Assembly (NCBI RefSeq): GCF_030010625.1
Contig: NZ_JASCXN010000040.1
Span: forward strand, 1-60,590
Direction of reading: 5' to 3'
Source of the DNA: Streptomyces sp. CC208A
GTDB lineage: Bacteria > Actinomycetota > Actinomycetes > Streptomycetales > Streptomycetaceae
DNA: 60,590 nucleotides
Position numbers and translations under genes: made by a program. Below, in pieces: positions 35,343 to 43,302 of this stretch (its first letter is position 1; every line of letters starts with the position of its first letter). The notes under the pieces are model-generated. The model was given only the letters and a program-made list of their open reading frames with translations, did not search any database and was not told the origin of the DNA.

Positions 35343-36260
35343 ATGCGCGCCCAGTTCGTGCTCTCCGAGATCGGCGTCGGCCTCCGGCGCAACCTGACGA
35401 TGACCTTCGCCGTCATCGTCTCCGTGGCCCTGTCGCTGGCCCTCTTCGGCGGTGCCCTGCTCATGCGCGAGCAGGTCGAGACAATGAAGGACTACTGGTA
35501 CGACAAGGTCAACGTCTCCATCTACCTCTGCACCAAGACCGACGCGACCAACGGGGACAAGTGCTCCAAGGGCGCGGTCACCTCGGAGCAGAAGAAGCAG
35601 ATCGAGGCCGATCTGAAGAAGATGGCCATTGTCGAGAACGTCTACTACGAGTCGGCCGAGGAAGCCTTCAAGCACTACAAGGAGCAGTACGGCGACACCG
35701 CCATCGCCTCCGTCATCACCCCGGACCAGATGCCGGAGTCGTTCCGGGTGAAGCTGAAGGACCCGGAGAAGTACAAGGTGATCGCCACCGCTTTCGAAGG
35801 GCGCGATGGCATCGAGTCGGTCCAGGATCAGCGGAACATCCTGGAGACGCTGTTCAACATGATGCGCAGCGTCAACTACGCGGCCGTCGCGCTGATGCTC
35901 CTCATGCTGGTCATCGCGCTGATGCTGATCATCAACACGGTCCGCGTCTCGGCCTTCAGCCGCCGCCGCGAGACCGGCATCATGCGGCTGGTCGGCGCCT
36001 CCAGCTTCTACATCCAGATGCCGTTCATCATGGAGGCCGCCTTCTCCGGCCTCATCGGCGGCGCCTTCGCCTGTGTGCTGCTCGTGGCCGGCCGGTACTT
36101 CCTCGTCGACCACGGCCTCAACCTCGCCGAGCAGATGCCGCTGGTGAACTTCATCGGCTGGGACGTGGTCCTCGCCCAGCTGCCGCTGGTGATCGTCATC
36201 GGCCTGCTGATGCCGTCCGTGGCCGCGTTCATCGCGCTGCGCAAGTACCTGAAGGTGTGA
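35343..36260 (+). CDS. ftsX: FtsX, membrane subunit of the FtsEX complex
   Basis: This is a 305-residue membrane protein with a membrane segment near 25-45, a large extracytoplasmic loop (about 46-170) and three more segments in the C-terminal half. The loop holds two cysteines (YLCTK and DKCSKG) that could form a disulphide. The conserved SRRRETGIMRLVGAS segment that contacts FtsE is intact. In actinobacteria the loop recruits a RipC-type hydrolase or analogue; none is adjacent here. Confidence 0.96.
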   Translation: MRAQFVLSEIGVGLRRNLTMTFAVIVSVALSLALFGGALLMREQVETMKDYWYDKVNVSIYLCTKTDATNGDKCSKGAVTSEQKKQIEADLKKMAIVENVYYESAEEAFKHYKEQYGDTAIASVITPDQMPESFRVKLKDPEKYKVIATAFEGRDGIESVQDQRNILETLFNMMRSVNYAAVALMLLMLVIALMLIINTVRVSAFSRRRETGIMRLVGASSFYIQMPFIMEAAFSGLIGGAFACVLLVAGRYFLVDHGLNLAEQMPLVNFIGWDVVLAQLPLVIVIGLLMPSVAAFIALRKYLKV

Positions 36261-36325
36261 GAAGAGACCACCGCCGGTGGATGGCGTCCTGGGGACAAAG
36301 CCCCTGGGGCGCCTTCGCCTTGTCC

Positions 36326-36331
36326 TAGAGT
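36326..36331 (+). promoter_or_regulatory. -10 element for leaderless S41 protease transcript
   Basis: TAGAGT lies exactly six bases before the ATG at 36338, with no ribosome binding site, so transcription probably begins at the start codon. The protease gene is thus likely transcribed independently of ftsEX, whose last stop is 77 bases upstream. Confidence 0.55.
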
Positions 36332-36337
36332 GGCGCC

Positions 36338-37513
36338 ATGCCGGCCGGTCCCGTGCTCCTCTGTCTCCGGTCCCGCGGTGTCGTCCGCGGGGCCGTTCTC
36401 ACGTTGGTCTTCGCCGGAGTCCTCGCCACCGCCGCCGCGACCGGCGCGCTGCCCCGCGAGGACGACGCCGGGCGGGAGCCCCGTACGGGATCAGGGGAGC
36501 GCGCGGTCTTCGACCGGGCGGCGCTCCACCGCGCGGCCGCCGAGGCCGTCGCCGACGGCAAGTCGGGCAAGCAGGCCGCCGAGGAGTTCGTCAGCCGCAG
36601 CGGCGACCGCTGGGGCGCGGTCTACGACCGGCGGGAGTACGCCGAGTTCGAGCGGTCCCTCGACGGCGCCTACACCGGCGTCGGCCTCTCCGCGGCCCGT
36701 ACGTCCGCGGAGGACGGCGGCGTCGAGGTCACCCGGGTACGGGCCGGCGGGCCCGCGGCGAAGGCAGGGGTGCGGGTCGGCGACCGACTGCTCGCCGTCG
36801 ACGGGCGGGCCACCGACGGCCTGTCCGTCTCCGAGGTCGTCTCCCTGCTGCGCGGCGACGACGGCCCCGGCTCCACCGTGTCCCTGCGGATCCGGCGCTC
36901 CGGCCTCACCTGGACCCAGACCCTGCGCCGGGAGCGGGTCGCGACCGACCCCGTCACCGTCAGCCGCCCCGACGAGCGGACCGTCGTCATCCGCGTCGCC
37001 GCCTTCAGCAAGGGCGTCGGCGCCCGGGTGCGGGAGGCGGTCCGCACCGCCCCGGCCGGCGCCGGGGTCCTGCTCGACCTGCGCGGCAACCCCGGCGGCC
37101 TGGTCGACGAGGCCGCCGTCGCCGCCTCCGCCTTCCTCGACGGCGGCCTGGTCGCCACGTACGACGTCGAGGGCGAGGAGCGGCCCCTGTACGCGGAGCG
37201 GGGCGGGGACACCGGCCGGCCGCTGGTCGCGCTGATCGACGGCGGCACCATGAGCGCGGCCGAACTGCTCACCGGCGCGCTCCAGGACCGGGGCCGGGCG
37301 GTCACCGTCGGCTCCACCACCTTCGGCAAGGGCTCGGTGCAGATGCCGAGCACCCTCCCGGACGGCTCGGTCGCCGAACTCACCGTCGGCCACTACCGCA
37401 CGCCCGCGGGCCGCGAGGTCGACGGCCGGGGCATCGCCCCCGACCTGCCGGCCGACGACCGGGCCGAGGAACGGGCCCGTACGGTATTGAGTGGCCTCGG
37501 AGGGGGCTCGTAG
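36338..37513 (+). CDS. S41-family C-terminal processing peptidase
   Basis: This is a 391-residue membrane-anchored CtpA-type protease. One membrane segment (about 18-40) is followed by a helical region, a PDZ domain (about 108-195, with VRAGGPAAKAGVRVGDRLLAV) and the S41 catalytic domain. The Ser306-Lys331 dyad lies in GGTMSAAELL and TTFGKGSVQ. It sits between ftsX and smpB, as is common in Gram-positive bacteria, and may process envelope proteins linked to FtsEX-controlled hydrolases. Confidence 0.93.
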   Translation: MPAGPVLLCLRSRGVVRGAVLTLVFAGVLATAAATGALPREDDAGREPRTGSGERAVFDRAALHRAAAEAVADGKSGKQAAEEFVSRSGDRWGAVYDRREYAEFERSLDGAYTGVGLSAARTSAEDGGVEVTRVRAGGPAAKAGVRVGDRLLAVDGRATDGLSVSEVVSLLRGDDGPGSTVSLRIRRSGLTWTQTLRRERVATDPVTVSRPDERTVVIRVAAFSKGVGARVREAVRTAPAGAGVLLDLRGNPGGLVDEAAVAASAFLDGGLVATYDVEGEERPLYAERGGDTGRPLVALIDGGTMSAAELLTGALQDRGRAVTVGSTTFGKGSVQMPSTLPDGSVAELTVGHYRTPAGREVDGRGIAPDLPADDRAEERARTVLSGLGGGS

Positions 37514-37531
37514 TGCGAAAATGACCGCACT

Positions 37532-38071
37532 ATGGCAAAGGGACTCGTCAACGTGCAGGGCAAGCCTGCCAAGAAGAAGGCCCAGGACAAGGGCCCGGAG
37601 CGCAAGCTCATCGCGCAGAACAAGAAGGCGCGCCACGACTACCTCATCCTCGACACGTACGAGGCGGGCGTGGCGCTCATGGGCACGGAGGTGAAGTCGC
37701 TCCGGATGGGCCGGGCCTCCCTGGTCGACGGCTTCGTCCAGATCGAGGGCCACGAGGCGTGGCTGTACAACATCCACGTGCCCGAGTACATGCAGGGCAG
37801 CTGGACCAACCACTCGGCGAAGCGGAAGCGGAAGCTGCTGCTGCACCGGGAGGAGATCGACAAGCTGGAGCAGAAGGCGTCCGAGACCGGTCACACGATC
37901 GTGCCCCTCGCGCTGTACTTCCTGGGCGGCCGGGTGAAGTGCGAGATCGCCCTCGCCAAGGGCAAGAAGGAGTACGACAAGCGCCAGACCCTGCGGGAGA
38001 AGCAGGACACCCGCGAGACCGCCCGCGCCATCGCGGCGGCGAAGCGCCGCCAGCGCGCTCAGGAGCGTTAA
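37532..38071 (+). CDS. smpB: SmpB, tmRNA-binding protein
   Basis: This 179-residue protein brings tmRNA to stalled ribosomes in trans-translation. The core (KKARHDYLILDTYEAGVALMGTEVKSLR, then SLVDGFVQIEGHEAWL) and the basic C-terminal tail ending AAAKRRQRAQER are intact. The N-terminal 20 residues are a Lys-rich extension. The start is 18 bases after the protease stop. The partner RNA gene ssrA lies 80 bases downstream. Confidence 0.97.
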   Translation: MAKGLVNVQGKPAKKKAQDKGPERKLIAQNKKARHDYLILDTYEAGVALMGTEVKSLRMGRASLVDGFVQIEGHEAWLYNIHVPEYMQGSWTNHSAKRKRKLLLHREEIDKLEQKASETGHTIVPLALYFLGGRVKCEIALAKGKKEYDKRQTLREKQDTRETARAIAAAKRRQRAQER

Positions 38072-38151
38072 TCCGCTGGCAACCGGGCCCGCGGGTCACG
38101 TACCATGGGCCACGCACCCCACCGAGGGCGCACGGATTGAAAAATCAACAT

Positions 38152-38517
38152 GGGGATGATCGGTTTCGACAGCGGATGTCGAAGCAGGGGAAGCGTGTCG
38201 AGGAAGCGGCAATGATCTCGTAAACCACGCGCCGAAACCAATAATCGCCAACACCAAGCGCGATTCCTTCGCCCTCGCTGCCTAAGTAGCGACTTGCGAA
38301 GTGTCAGCCCGGGGCTGTTCCCGACCCGGATCCTGGCATCAGCTAGGGGACTAAACCTTGATCCCGGTCACGGGGTGAAGAGGGAAATCAAACAGTGACT
38401 GAGCCCGTTCCGGACTTGTCTGGGTGATCCGGAGGGCCGAGAAAATCGCACCAGACTGCACACGGAGAAGCCCTGGTTCCGCACCGTTGGACGCGGGTTC
38501 GATTCCCGCCATCTCCA
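38152..38517 (+). ncRNA. ssrA: tmRNA
   Basis: The 5' end GGGGATGATCGGTTTCGAC and the 3' end GGTTCGATTCCCGCCATCTCC form the tRNA-like domain; GGGGAT pairs with ATCTCC in the acceptor stem. The tag-coding frame starts at the resume codon GCC (38247) and encodes ANTKRDSFALAA before TAA (38283-38285). This is shorter than the ANTKRDSSQQ-type tag I remember for S. coelicolor. CCA is not encoded (ACTC follows), so it is added later. The ends are inferred from base pairing and may be off by a base or two. Confidence 0.95.
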
Positions 38518-38584
38518 CTCATCCCATGTGGGCACAGGCCCGGTGGTCCCCAGGACCGCCGGGCCTTTGTCGATCCGGAGCGGC

Positions 38585-38842
38585 TCAGTAGTGGTAGCGG
38601 GCCTTGATGATGACGATCTCCTTGTCGTCGGCCCGATAGACGAGACGGTGTTCGTCGTCCACCCGGCGGGACCAGTAGCCGGACAGGTCGCCCTTGAGGG
38701 GTTCGGGCTTGCCGATCCCTTCGAAGGGGGTGCGCTGTATCTCGCTGATGAGGCGGACGAGCCTGCGGAACTGCTTCTTGTCAGCACCCTGCCAGTACAG
38801 GAAGTCGTCCCAGCCGGAGGGGCGGAAGCGCACGTCCCTCAC
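38585..38842 (-). CDS. YoeB-family toxin (mRNA interferase)
   Basis: This is an 85-residue Txe/YoeB-type toxin that cleaves mRNA in the ribosomal A site. The family pattern WDDFLYW...LVRLISEIQRTPFEGIGKPEPLKGDLSGYWSRR and the C-terminal KARYHY, including catalytic His84 and Tyr85, are all present. The GTG at 38842 overlaps the antitoxin stop as GTGA, so the two are translationally coupled. It converges on ssrA, with 67 bases between. Confidence 0.92.
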   Translation of the reverse strand: MRDVRFRPSGWDDFLYWQGADKKQFRRLVRLISEIQRTPFEGIGKPEPLKGDLSGYWSRRVDDEHRLVYRADDKEIVIIKARYHY

Positions 38843-39117
38843 TCGTCGTCCTCCGCCATGGCCTCCAGCTCCTCCACGGTCTTGGTGGTCATGGAGGCGT
38901 CGGCGGCCTTGTCCGCGGCGATGGCAGCCATGAGGCGGGCGGCGTTGGCGGGGGAGCGCAGGAGGTAGATGGTCTCCTGCCAGGAGCGGAAGTCGTCGGC
39001 GGACATGAGGACGGCGTTTCCGCCCTTGGAAGTGATCTCCACGGGTTCGTGGTCGTCGTTGACCTGCTGGATGAGCGGAAACAGGCGTGCTCGGGCTTCG
39101 GTGGCGGTGATGGCCAT
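38839..39117 (-). CDS. YefM/Phd-family antitoxin
   Basis: This is a 92-residue antitoxin with the typical N-terminal DNA-binding part MAITATEARARLFPLIQQVNDDHEPVEITSKG and an acidic C-terminal tail (VEELEAMAEDDE) that would wrap the toxin. The ATG at 39117 has GAGGAG before it. Upstream is a repeat-rich region that is probably its operator. The order antitoxin-toxin is the usual one. Confidence 0.92.
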   Translation of the reverse strand: MAITATEARARLFPLIQQVNDDHEPVEITSKGGNAVLMSADDFRSWQETIYLLRSPANAARLMAAIAADKAADASMTTKTVEELEAMAEDDE

Positions 39118-39133
39118 CCCGTGCTCCTCTCGG

Positions 39134-39174
39134 CGAGTGGTACGGGAACACTGTACCGCGCGAGTGGTACGGGA
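39134..39174. promoter_or_regulatory. Candidate operator of the toxin-antitoxin operon
   Basis: CGAGTGGTACGGGA occurs twice (39134-39147, 39161-39174), 27 bases apart, and the half-site GTAC recurs four times up to 39183. YefM-YoeB complexes are known to bind palindromes around TGTACA. The sites lie just upstream of the antitoxin ATG, where autorepression would act. Confidence 0.55.
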
Positions 39175-39212
39175 TGTCGGTACATGTGTCGGCTGTCGGT
39201 GTCTCGACCTGC

Positions 39213-40556
39213 TCATCGTGACGGCGCTTCGATCCGGGCGGGCCGCCCCCCGCCCACCCCCGTCGCCGCGCACAGCGCCAGCGCCACCGCCGCCGCCGTC
39301 ACCGGGAGGACGAAGCCCAGGGTGAGGGTGGGGGCGTGGTCGGCGGTCCAGCCGGCGGTGGCGGAGCCTGTGGCTATGCCGGCCAGGAGGGCGGTCACGG
39401 CCAGGGTCATGCCTTCGTTCAGGCGGGAGGGCGGGGTCAGGCGCTGGACCAGGCCCATGCCCGTGACCATCGTGGGGGCCGTCGCCATGCCGGCGATCAG
39501 GAGACCCGCCGCGAGGGCCGGGAGGGAGCCCGTCGAGGCGGCGAGGAGGGGGGCCGTCATCAGGAGGGTCATCGCCGCCAGGCAGGTGCGCAGGCCGGCG
39601 GTGCGGCGGGACCGGCCGTAGAGGAGGCCCGCCACGCAGGAGCCCGCCGCCTGGAGGGCGAGGATCGGGCCGGCCCAGGGGCCGTCCACGTACGCCACCG
39701 CCGTCACCTCCATCGAGCCGAAGATCGCGCCGGTGGAGAGGAAGACCGCGAGCAGGGGCATCATGCCCTTCGTGCGCAGGGGTGAGCCCGGCGAGGGGTG
39801 GGGGGCGGCCGGCGGTTCGGTGGAGCGCTGGGCGGTGAAGAGCAGTACGCCGGTCAGGAGCAGGGTCGCGGCGGCCAGTGCGCCCGCCTCCGGGAAGAGC
39901 GCCGAGCAGAGCACCGCCGCGATCACCGGGCCCAGCATGAAGCACAGTTCGTCGACGGCCTGTTCGAAGGCGTTCGCGGTGTGCAGCGCGGCCGGGTCGT
40001 TTCGTAGGAGGTGGGCCCAGCGGGCCCGGGACATGCCGCCGGTGTTCGGGGTCGTGGCGGTCGGTGCGATGGCCGCGAACAGGGCCCAGGCCGGGGCCTG
40101 TTCGTGGACGCACAGCACGAGCAGGAGGTGGCCGAGGACGGCGAGGACGGTGGCCGGGACGGCTATGCGCGCCTGACCGTGGCGGTCCACCAGGCGGGCG
40201 GTCCAGGGGGCCGCGAGCGCGCCCGCCACCAGGCCGGTCGCGGTGACCGCGCCGGCCAGCGTGTAGGAGTCGTACGCCGCCGCGATCATGATCACTTCGC
40301 TGATGCCGAACATGCCCGCCGGTATCCGGGCGACCAGGTTCCCCGCGGTGAACGCGCGCGTGCCGGGGAGGGCGAAGAGGCGCAGGTACGGGTTGCGGGG
40401 GAGGGGCCTCGGGGCGGGGTGGACGGCGGAGGGGGCCTGGAAGCCGGGGGCCGGGCCGGGGCCCGCCGGGGCGGGGTGGACGGCGGAGGGGTCCTGGAAG
40501 CGGGGGGCCAGGCCCGGGCCCGCCGGGGTGGGGACGAGGAGGTGCGACTGCGGCAT
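39213..40556 (-). CDS. Major facilitator superfamily transporter
   Basis: This is a 447-residue transporter with 12 predicted membrane segments after an unusual ~55-residue Pro/Ala-rich N-terminal tail made of two 19-residue repeats. The pattern is that of MFS drug-efflux-like permeases (DRHGQARIAVPA between segments 2 and 3). The substrate is unknown. It is divergent from a LysR gene with 65 bases between, so that regulator probably controls it. CAACAC (40591-40596) and GTGTTG (40622-40627) form a widely spaced inverted repeat in the gap. Confidence 0.85.
   Translation of the reverse strand: MPQSHLLVPTPAGPGLAPRFQDPSAVHPAPAGPGPAPGFQAPSAVHPAPRPLPRNPYLRLFALPGTRAFTAGNLVARIPAGMFGISEVIMIAAAYDSYTLAGAVTATGLVAGALAAPWTARLVDRHGQARIAVPATVLAVLGHLLLVLCVHEQAPAWALFAAIAPTATTPNTGGMSRARWAHLLRNDPAALHTANAFEQAVDELCFMLGPVIAAVLCSALFPEAGALAAATLLLTGVLLFTAQRSTEPPAAPHPSPGSPLRTKGMMPLLAVFLSTGAIFGSMEVTAVAYVDGPWAGPILALQAAGSCVAGLLYGRSRRTAGLRTCLAAMTLLMTAPLLAASTGSLPALAAGLLIAGMATAPTMVTGMGLVQRLTPPSRLNEGMTLAVTALLAGIATGSATAGWTADHAPTLTLGFVLPVTAAAVALALCAATGVGGGRPARIEAPSR
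40414..40527 (-). repeat. Two 57-bp tandem repeats in the MFS gene N-terminus
   Basis: Bases 40414-40470 and 40471-40527 match at nearly every position and encode two copies of a 19-residue unit (PAGPGPAPGFQAPSAVHPA and its variant). They lie before the first membrane segment, so they lengthen the cytoplasmic tail without disturbing the fold. Confidence 0.85.
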
Positions 40557-40621
40557 GGCTCAAGGCTCGGGGCGCGGGGCCCGGACCGTCCAACACCTGT
40601 ACGGTCGCCATTCACGCACCT

Positions 40622-41611
40622 GTGTTGTTGAATGCGGCGGTGGCCACACCGTACGACACCGACCCCCGCCTGCTGCGCGCCTTCACCGCCGTCGCCGAGG
40701 AACTGCACTTCACCCGCGCCGCCGGCCGGCTCTACGTCGCCCAGCAGGCGCTCAGCCGGGACATCCGGCGCCTGGAACGGGAGCTGGACGTCCAGCTCTT
40801 CGTACGGACCACCCGGCAGGTCGCGCTCACCCCGGACGGCGAACGGCTCCTCCCGTACGCCCGCCGGGTCCTCGACGCCCACGACGCGCTCCGCGACGCC
40901 TTCCACGCCGAGCCCCGGCCCCTCCTCGTCGACCTCAACACGCCCGGCCTCGTCCAGGACCGCATCCTGCGCCGCGCCCGCGAACGCGCCCCCGAGCAGG
41001 AGCTGATGGCCCGCTTCGAGTCCGGGCTCGCCGGAGCCGTACGGGAGATCCTCGCCGGGCGGCTCGACGTCTCCTTCGGGCGGTACGGGGGGCTCGCGCC
41101 CGCGCTGCGGGCGCGGCTCGACGCGCAGTTCGTGCGGTACGAGCCGATGGCGGTGCTCCTGCCCGAGGACCACGACCTCGCCGGACTGCCCGAGGTGCCG
41201 CTCGCCCGCCTCGCCGGCGAACACCTCTACGCCGGCGCCGGCAACGACCGCACCACCGAGTGGACCGACCTCGCCGTCCGCCTCTTCGCCGGACCCGGAC
41301 GCGGCATCCACCTCTCGCCGCCCGCGCCGCTCGCCGTCGGCAAGGAGGAGTTCCAGCGGATCATGGCCAAGCACCGGCACCCGGTGCTCGCCGTCACCGG
41401 CTTCCCGCCCATGCCCGGCTGCGTCCTGCGGCCCCTCGTCGACCCCGTGCCGCTCTCGCCCGTCAGCCTCGTGTGGCGCAAGGGCCTGCGCCACCCCGGC
41501 CTCGACGCCCTCCGCGCCGCCGCCGCCGAACTCGGCAGGCGGGAGGGCTGGCTGGAGCGGCCCGCCGACTCCTGGCTGCCGGAGGGCGAGCCCGGGGTGC
41601 CGGGCGGCTAG
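40622..41611 (+). CDS. LysR-family transcriptional regulator
   Basis: This is a protein of up to 329 residues. The N-terminal winged helix reads LLRAFTAVAEELHFTRAAGRLYVAQQALSRDIRRLE, followed by the LysR linker helix and an effector-binding domain. The GTG at 40622 or the in-frame GTG at 40640 could be the start; neither has a strong ribosome binding site. It is probably the regulator of the divergent MFS transporter and possibly of itself. The effector is unknown. Confidence 0.88.
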   Translation: MLLNAAVATPYDTDPRLLRAFTAVAEELHFTRAAGRLYVAQQALSRDIRRLERELDVQLFVRTTRQVALTPDGERLLPYARRVLDAHDALRDAFHAEPRPLLVDLNTPGLVQDRILRRARERAPEQELMARFESGLAGAVREILAGRLDVSFGRYGGLAPALRARLDAQFVRYEPMAVLLPEDHDLAGLPEVPLARLAGEHLYAGAGNDRTTEWTDLAVRLFAGPGRGIHLSPPAPLAVGKEEFQRIMAKHRHPVLAVTGFPPMPGCVLRPLVDPVPLSPVSLVWRKGLRHPGLDALRAAAAELGRREGWLERPADSWLPEGEPGVPGG

Positions 41612-41628
41612 CGCGGGCGGCGCCGTCC

Positions 41629-41732
41629 GGTACGGCCTCCGGGGCCGCGGCCGTCCGCGTACGCCGGGACAGCGCGTACGCCGGGACAGCGCGCCCGCCG
41701 ACGCCCGCGCCCGCCGCCCCGGAGGCCGTACC
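41629..41732. repeat. Large inverted repeat with internal 17-bp tandem repeat
   Basis: GGTACGGCCTCCGGGG (41629-41644) is perfectly complementary to 41717-41732, leaving a 72-base loop. The loop holds two abutting copies of GCGTACGCCGGGACAGC (41657-41673, 41674-41690). It lies just after the LysR stop and before narK and could act as a terminator. The repeated loop is unusual. Confidence 0.75.
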
Positions 41733-41767
41733 GCTCACACCATCCCTTCCGCACGGGTGAGAGCAAG

Positions 41768-41783
41768 GTTCCGTCGGCGTCAC
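41768..41783. promoter_or_regulatory. Candidate GlnR box upstream of narK
   Basis: GTTCC-N6-GTCAC is the reverse complement of the GlnR consensus GTnAC-n6-GaAAC with one mismatch. It lies 85 bases before the narK ATG, and about 30 bases before TAGCGT (41815-41820), a possible -10. GlnR is the global nitrogen regulator in Streptomyces. Confidence 0.4.
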
Positions 41784-41868
41784 CTCACGGCACGGCCTTG
41801 AAACGCGGCCTCCCTAGCGTCGGGGTCACCAGGATCCGAGACGGGATCCGACACCGTGGAGGTGCGAG

Positions 41869-43224
41869 ATGGGCGGGCGCTGGATCGAAGTCTGGGAGCC
41901 GGAGGACGAGACCTTCTGGCGGGAGAAGGGCGAGCGGATCGCCAAACGGAACCTGGCCTTCTCCGTCCTCTCCGAACACATCGGCTTCTCCATCTGGAGC
42001 CTGTGGTCCGTCATGGTCCTCTTCATGGGGCCCGAGTACGGCGTCGACCCCGCCGGGAAGTTCTTCCTGATCGCGACCGCCACCCTCGTCGGCTCGCTCA
42101 TCCGGGTCCCGTACACCTTCGTGGTCGCCCGCTTCGGCGGCCGCAACTGGACCGTCTTCAGCGCCCTGCTGCTCCTGGTGCCGACGGCCCTCGCCTACGT
42201 GGTGATGGAGCCCGGCACCTCGTACACCACCTTCCTCCTGGTCGCCGTCCTCAGCGGCGTCGGCGGCGGCAACTTCGCCTCCTCGATGACCAACATCAAC
42301 GCCTTCTTCCCGCTCCGGAAGAAGGGCTGGGCGCTCGGCCTCAACGCGGGCGGCGGCAACATCGGCGTCCCCGTCGTCCAGCTCGTCGGCCTCCTCGTCA
42401 TCGGCACCGCCGGGGCCATGCACCCGAGGATCGTCCTCGGTGTCTACCTGCCGCTGATCCTGGTCTCCGCCGTCTGCGCCGCCCTCTTCATGGACAACCT
42501 CGCGCCGGTACGGAACGACTCCGGCGCCTTCCGGGAAGCCGTACGGGCCCGCCACACCTGGATCATGTCCTTCCTGTACATCGGCACCTTCGGCTCCTTC
42601 ATCGGCTACAGCTTCGCCTTCGGACTCGTCCTCCAGACGCAGTTCGGCCGCACCCCGCTCCAGGCCGCCTCGCTCACCTTCATCGGGCCGCTGCTCGGCT
42701 CCCTCATCCGCCCCCTCGGCGGCTCCCTCGCCGACAAGCACGGCGGCGCCCGGATCACCCTCGGCACCTTCGCCGCGATGGCCGCCGCCACCGGTGTGGT
42801 GATCTACGCCTCGGTGATCGCGTCCCTCGCCGTCTTCCTCGTCGGCTTCATCGCCCTGTTCGTCCTCACCGGCCTCGGCAACGGCTCCACCTACAAGATG
42901 ATCCCGGCGATCTTCCTCGCCCAGGGCCACCGCAAGGGCCTGTCCGGCGAGGCCGCCGAGTCCTACGGGCGGCGGCTCTCCGGCGCCTCCATGGGCATCA
43001 TCGGCGCGATCGGCGGCCTCGGCGGCCTCGGCATCAACCTCGCCTTCCGCCAGTCCTTCCAGACCGTCGGCACCGGCACCGGGGCCTTCGTCGCCTTCCT
43101 CGCCTTCTACGCCGCCTGCATCGCCGTCACCTGGGCGGTATACCTTCGGCGGCCCGTCACCGTCCCCGACACCGCCGAGGGTGCCGAGGAGCCGGAGACC
43201 CGGCCCGGATACGCGAAGGTGTGA
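41869..43224 (+). CDS. narK: NarK-type nitrate/nitrite transporter
   Basis: This is a 451-residue MFS permease of the nitrate/nitrite porter family with 12 predicted segments. The nitrate signature-like sequences GGGNFASSMTNINAFFP and a second GxGNGxxYKMIP (GLGNGSTYKMIPAIF) are clear. The ATG at 41869 has GGAGG six bases before it. It is followed at once by nnaR, whose product is known in S. coelicolor to act with GlnR in nitrate/nitrite assimilation; the narK-nnaR order agrees with that genome as I remember it. Confidence 0.92.
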   Translation: MGGRWIEVWEPEDETFWREKGERIAKRNLAFSVLSEHIGFSIWSLWSVMVLFMGPEYGVDPAGKFFLIATATLVGSLIRVPYTFVVARFGGRNWTVFSALLLLVPTALAYVVMEPGTSYTTFLLVAVLSGVGGGNFASSMTNINAFFPLRKKGWALGLNAGGGNIGVPVVQLVGLLVIGTAGAMHPRIVLGVYLPLILVSAVCAALFMDNLAPVRNDSGAFREAVRARHTWIMSFLYIGTFGSFIGYSFAFGLVLQTQFGRTPLQAASLTFIGPLLGSLIRPLGGSLADKHGGARITLGTFAAMAAATGVVIYASVIASLAVFLVGFIALFVLTGLGNGSTYKMIPAIFLAQGHRKGLSGEAAESYGRRLSGASMGIIGAIGGLGGLGINLAFRQSFQTVGTGTGAFVAFLAFYAACIAVTWAVYLRRPVTVPDTAEGAEEPETRPGYAKV

Positions 43225-43246
43225 GCCGGAGTGCGGGACGCGTACC

Positions 43247-43262
43247 GTAACGACCAGGAAAT
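43247..43262 (+). promoter_or_regulatory. Candidate GlnR box upstream of nnaR
   Basis: GTAAC-GACCAG-GAAAT matches the GlnR consensus GTnAC-n6-GaAAC except at the last base. It begins 22 bases after the narK stop. nnaR is described as a GlnR target in S. coelicolor, so a box here is expected. It would lie inside the coding region if nnaR began at the upstream GTG 43231. Confidence 0.5.
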
Positions 43263-43302
43263 ACGCGTGAACCCCTCCTGTCACGCGTCCGCGCCACTCT
43301 CG

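Noticed and set aside
38152..38520. tmRNA 3' end as an attachment site of an integrated element
   Set aside because: No integrase gene and no second copy of the tmRNA 3' end were seen between here and the end of the window.
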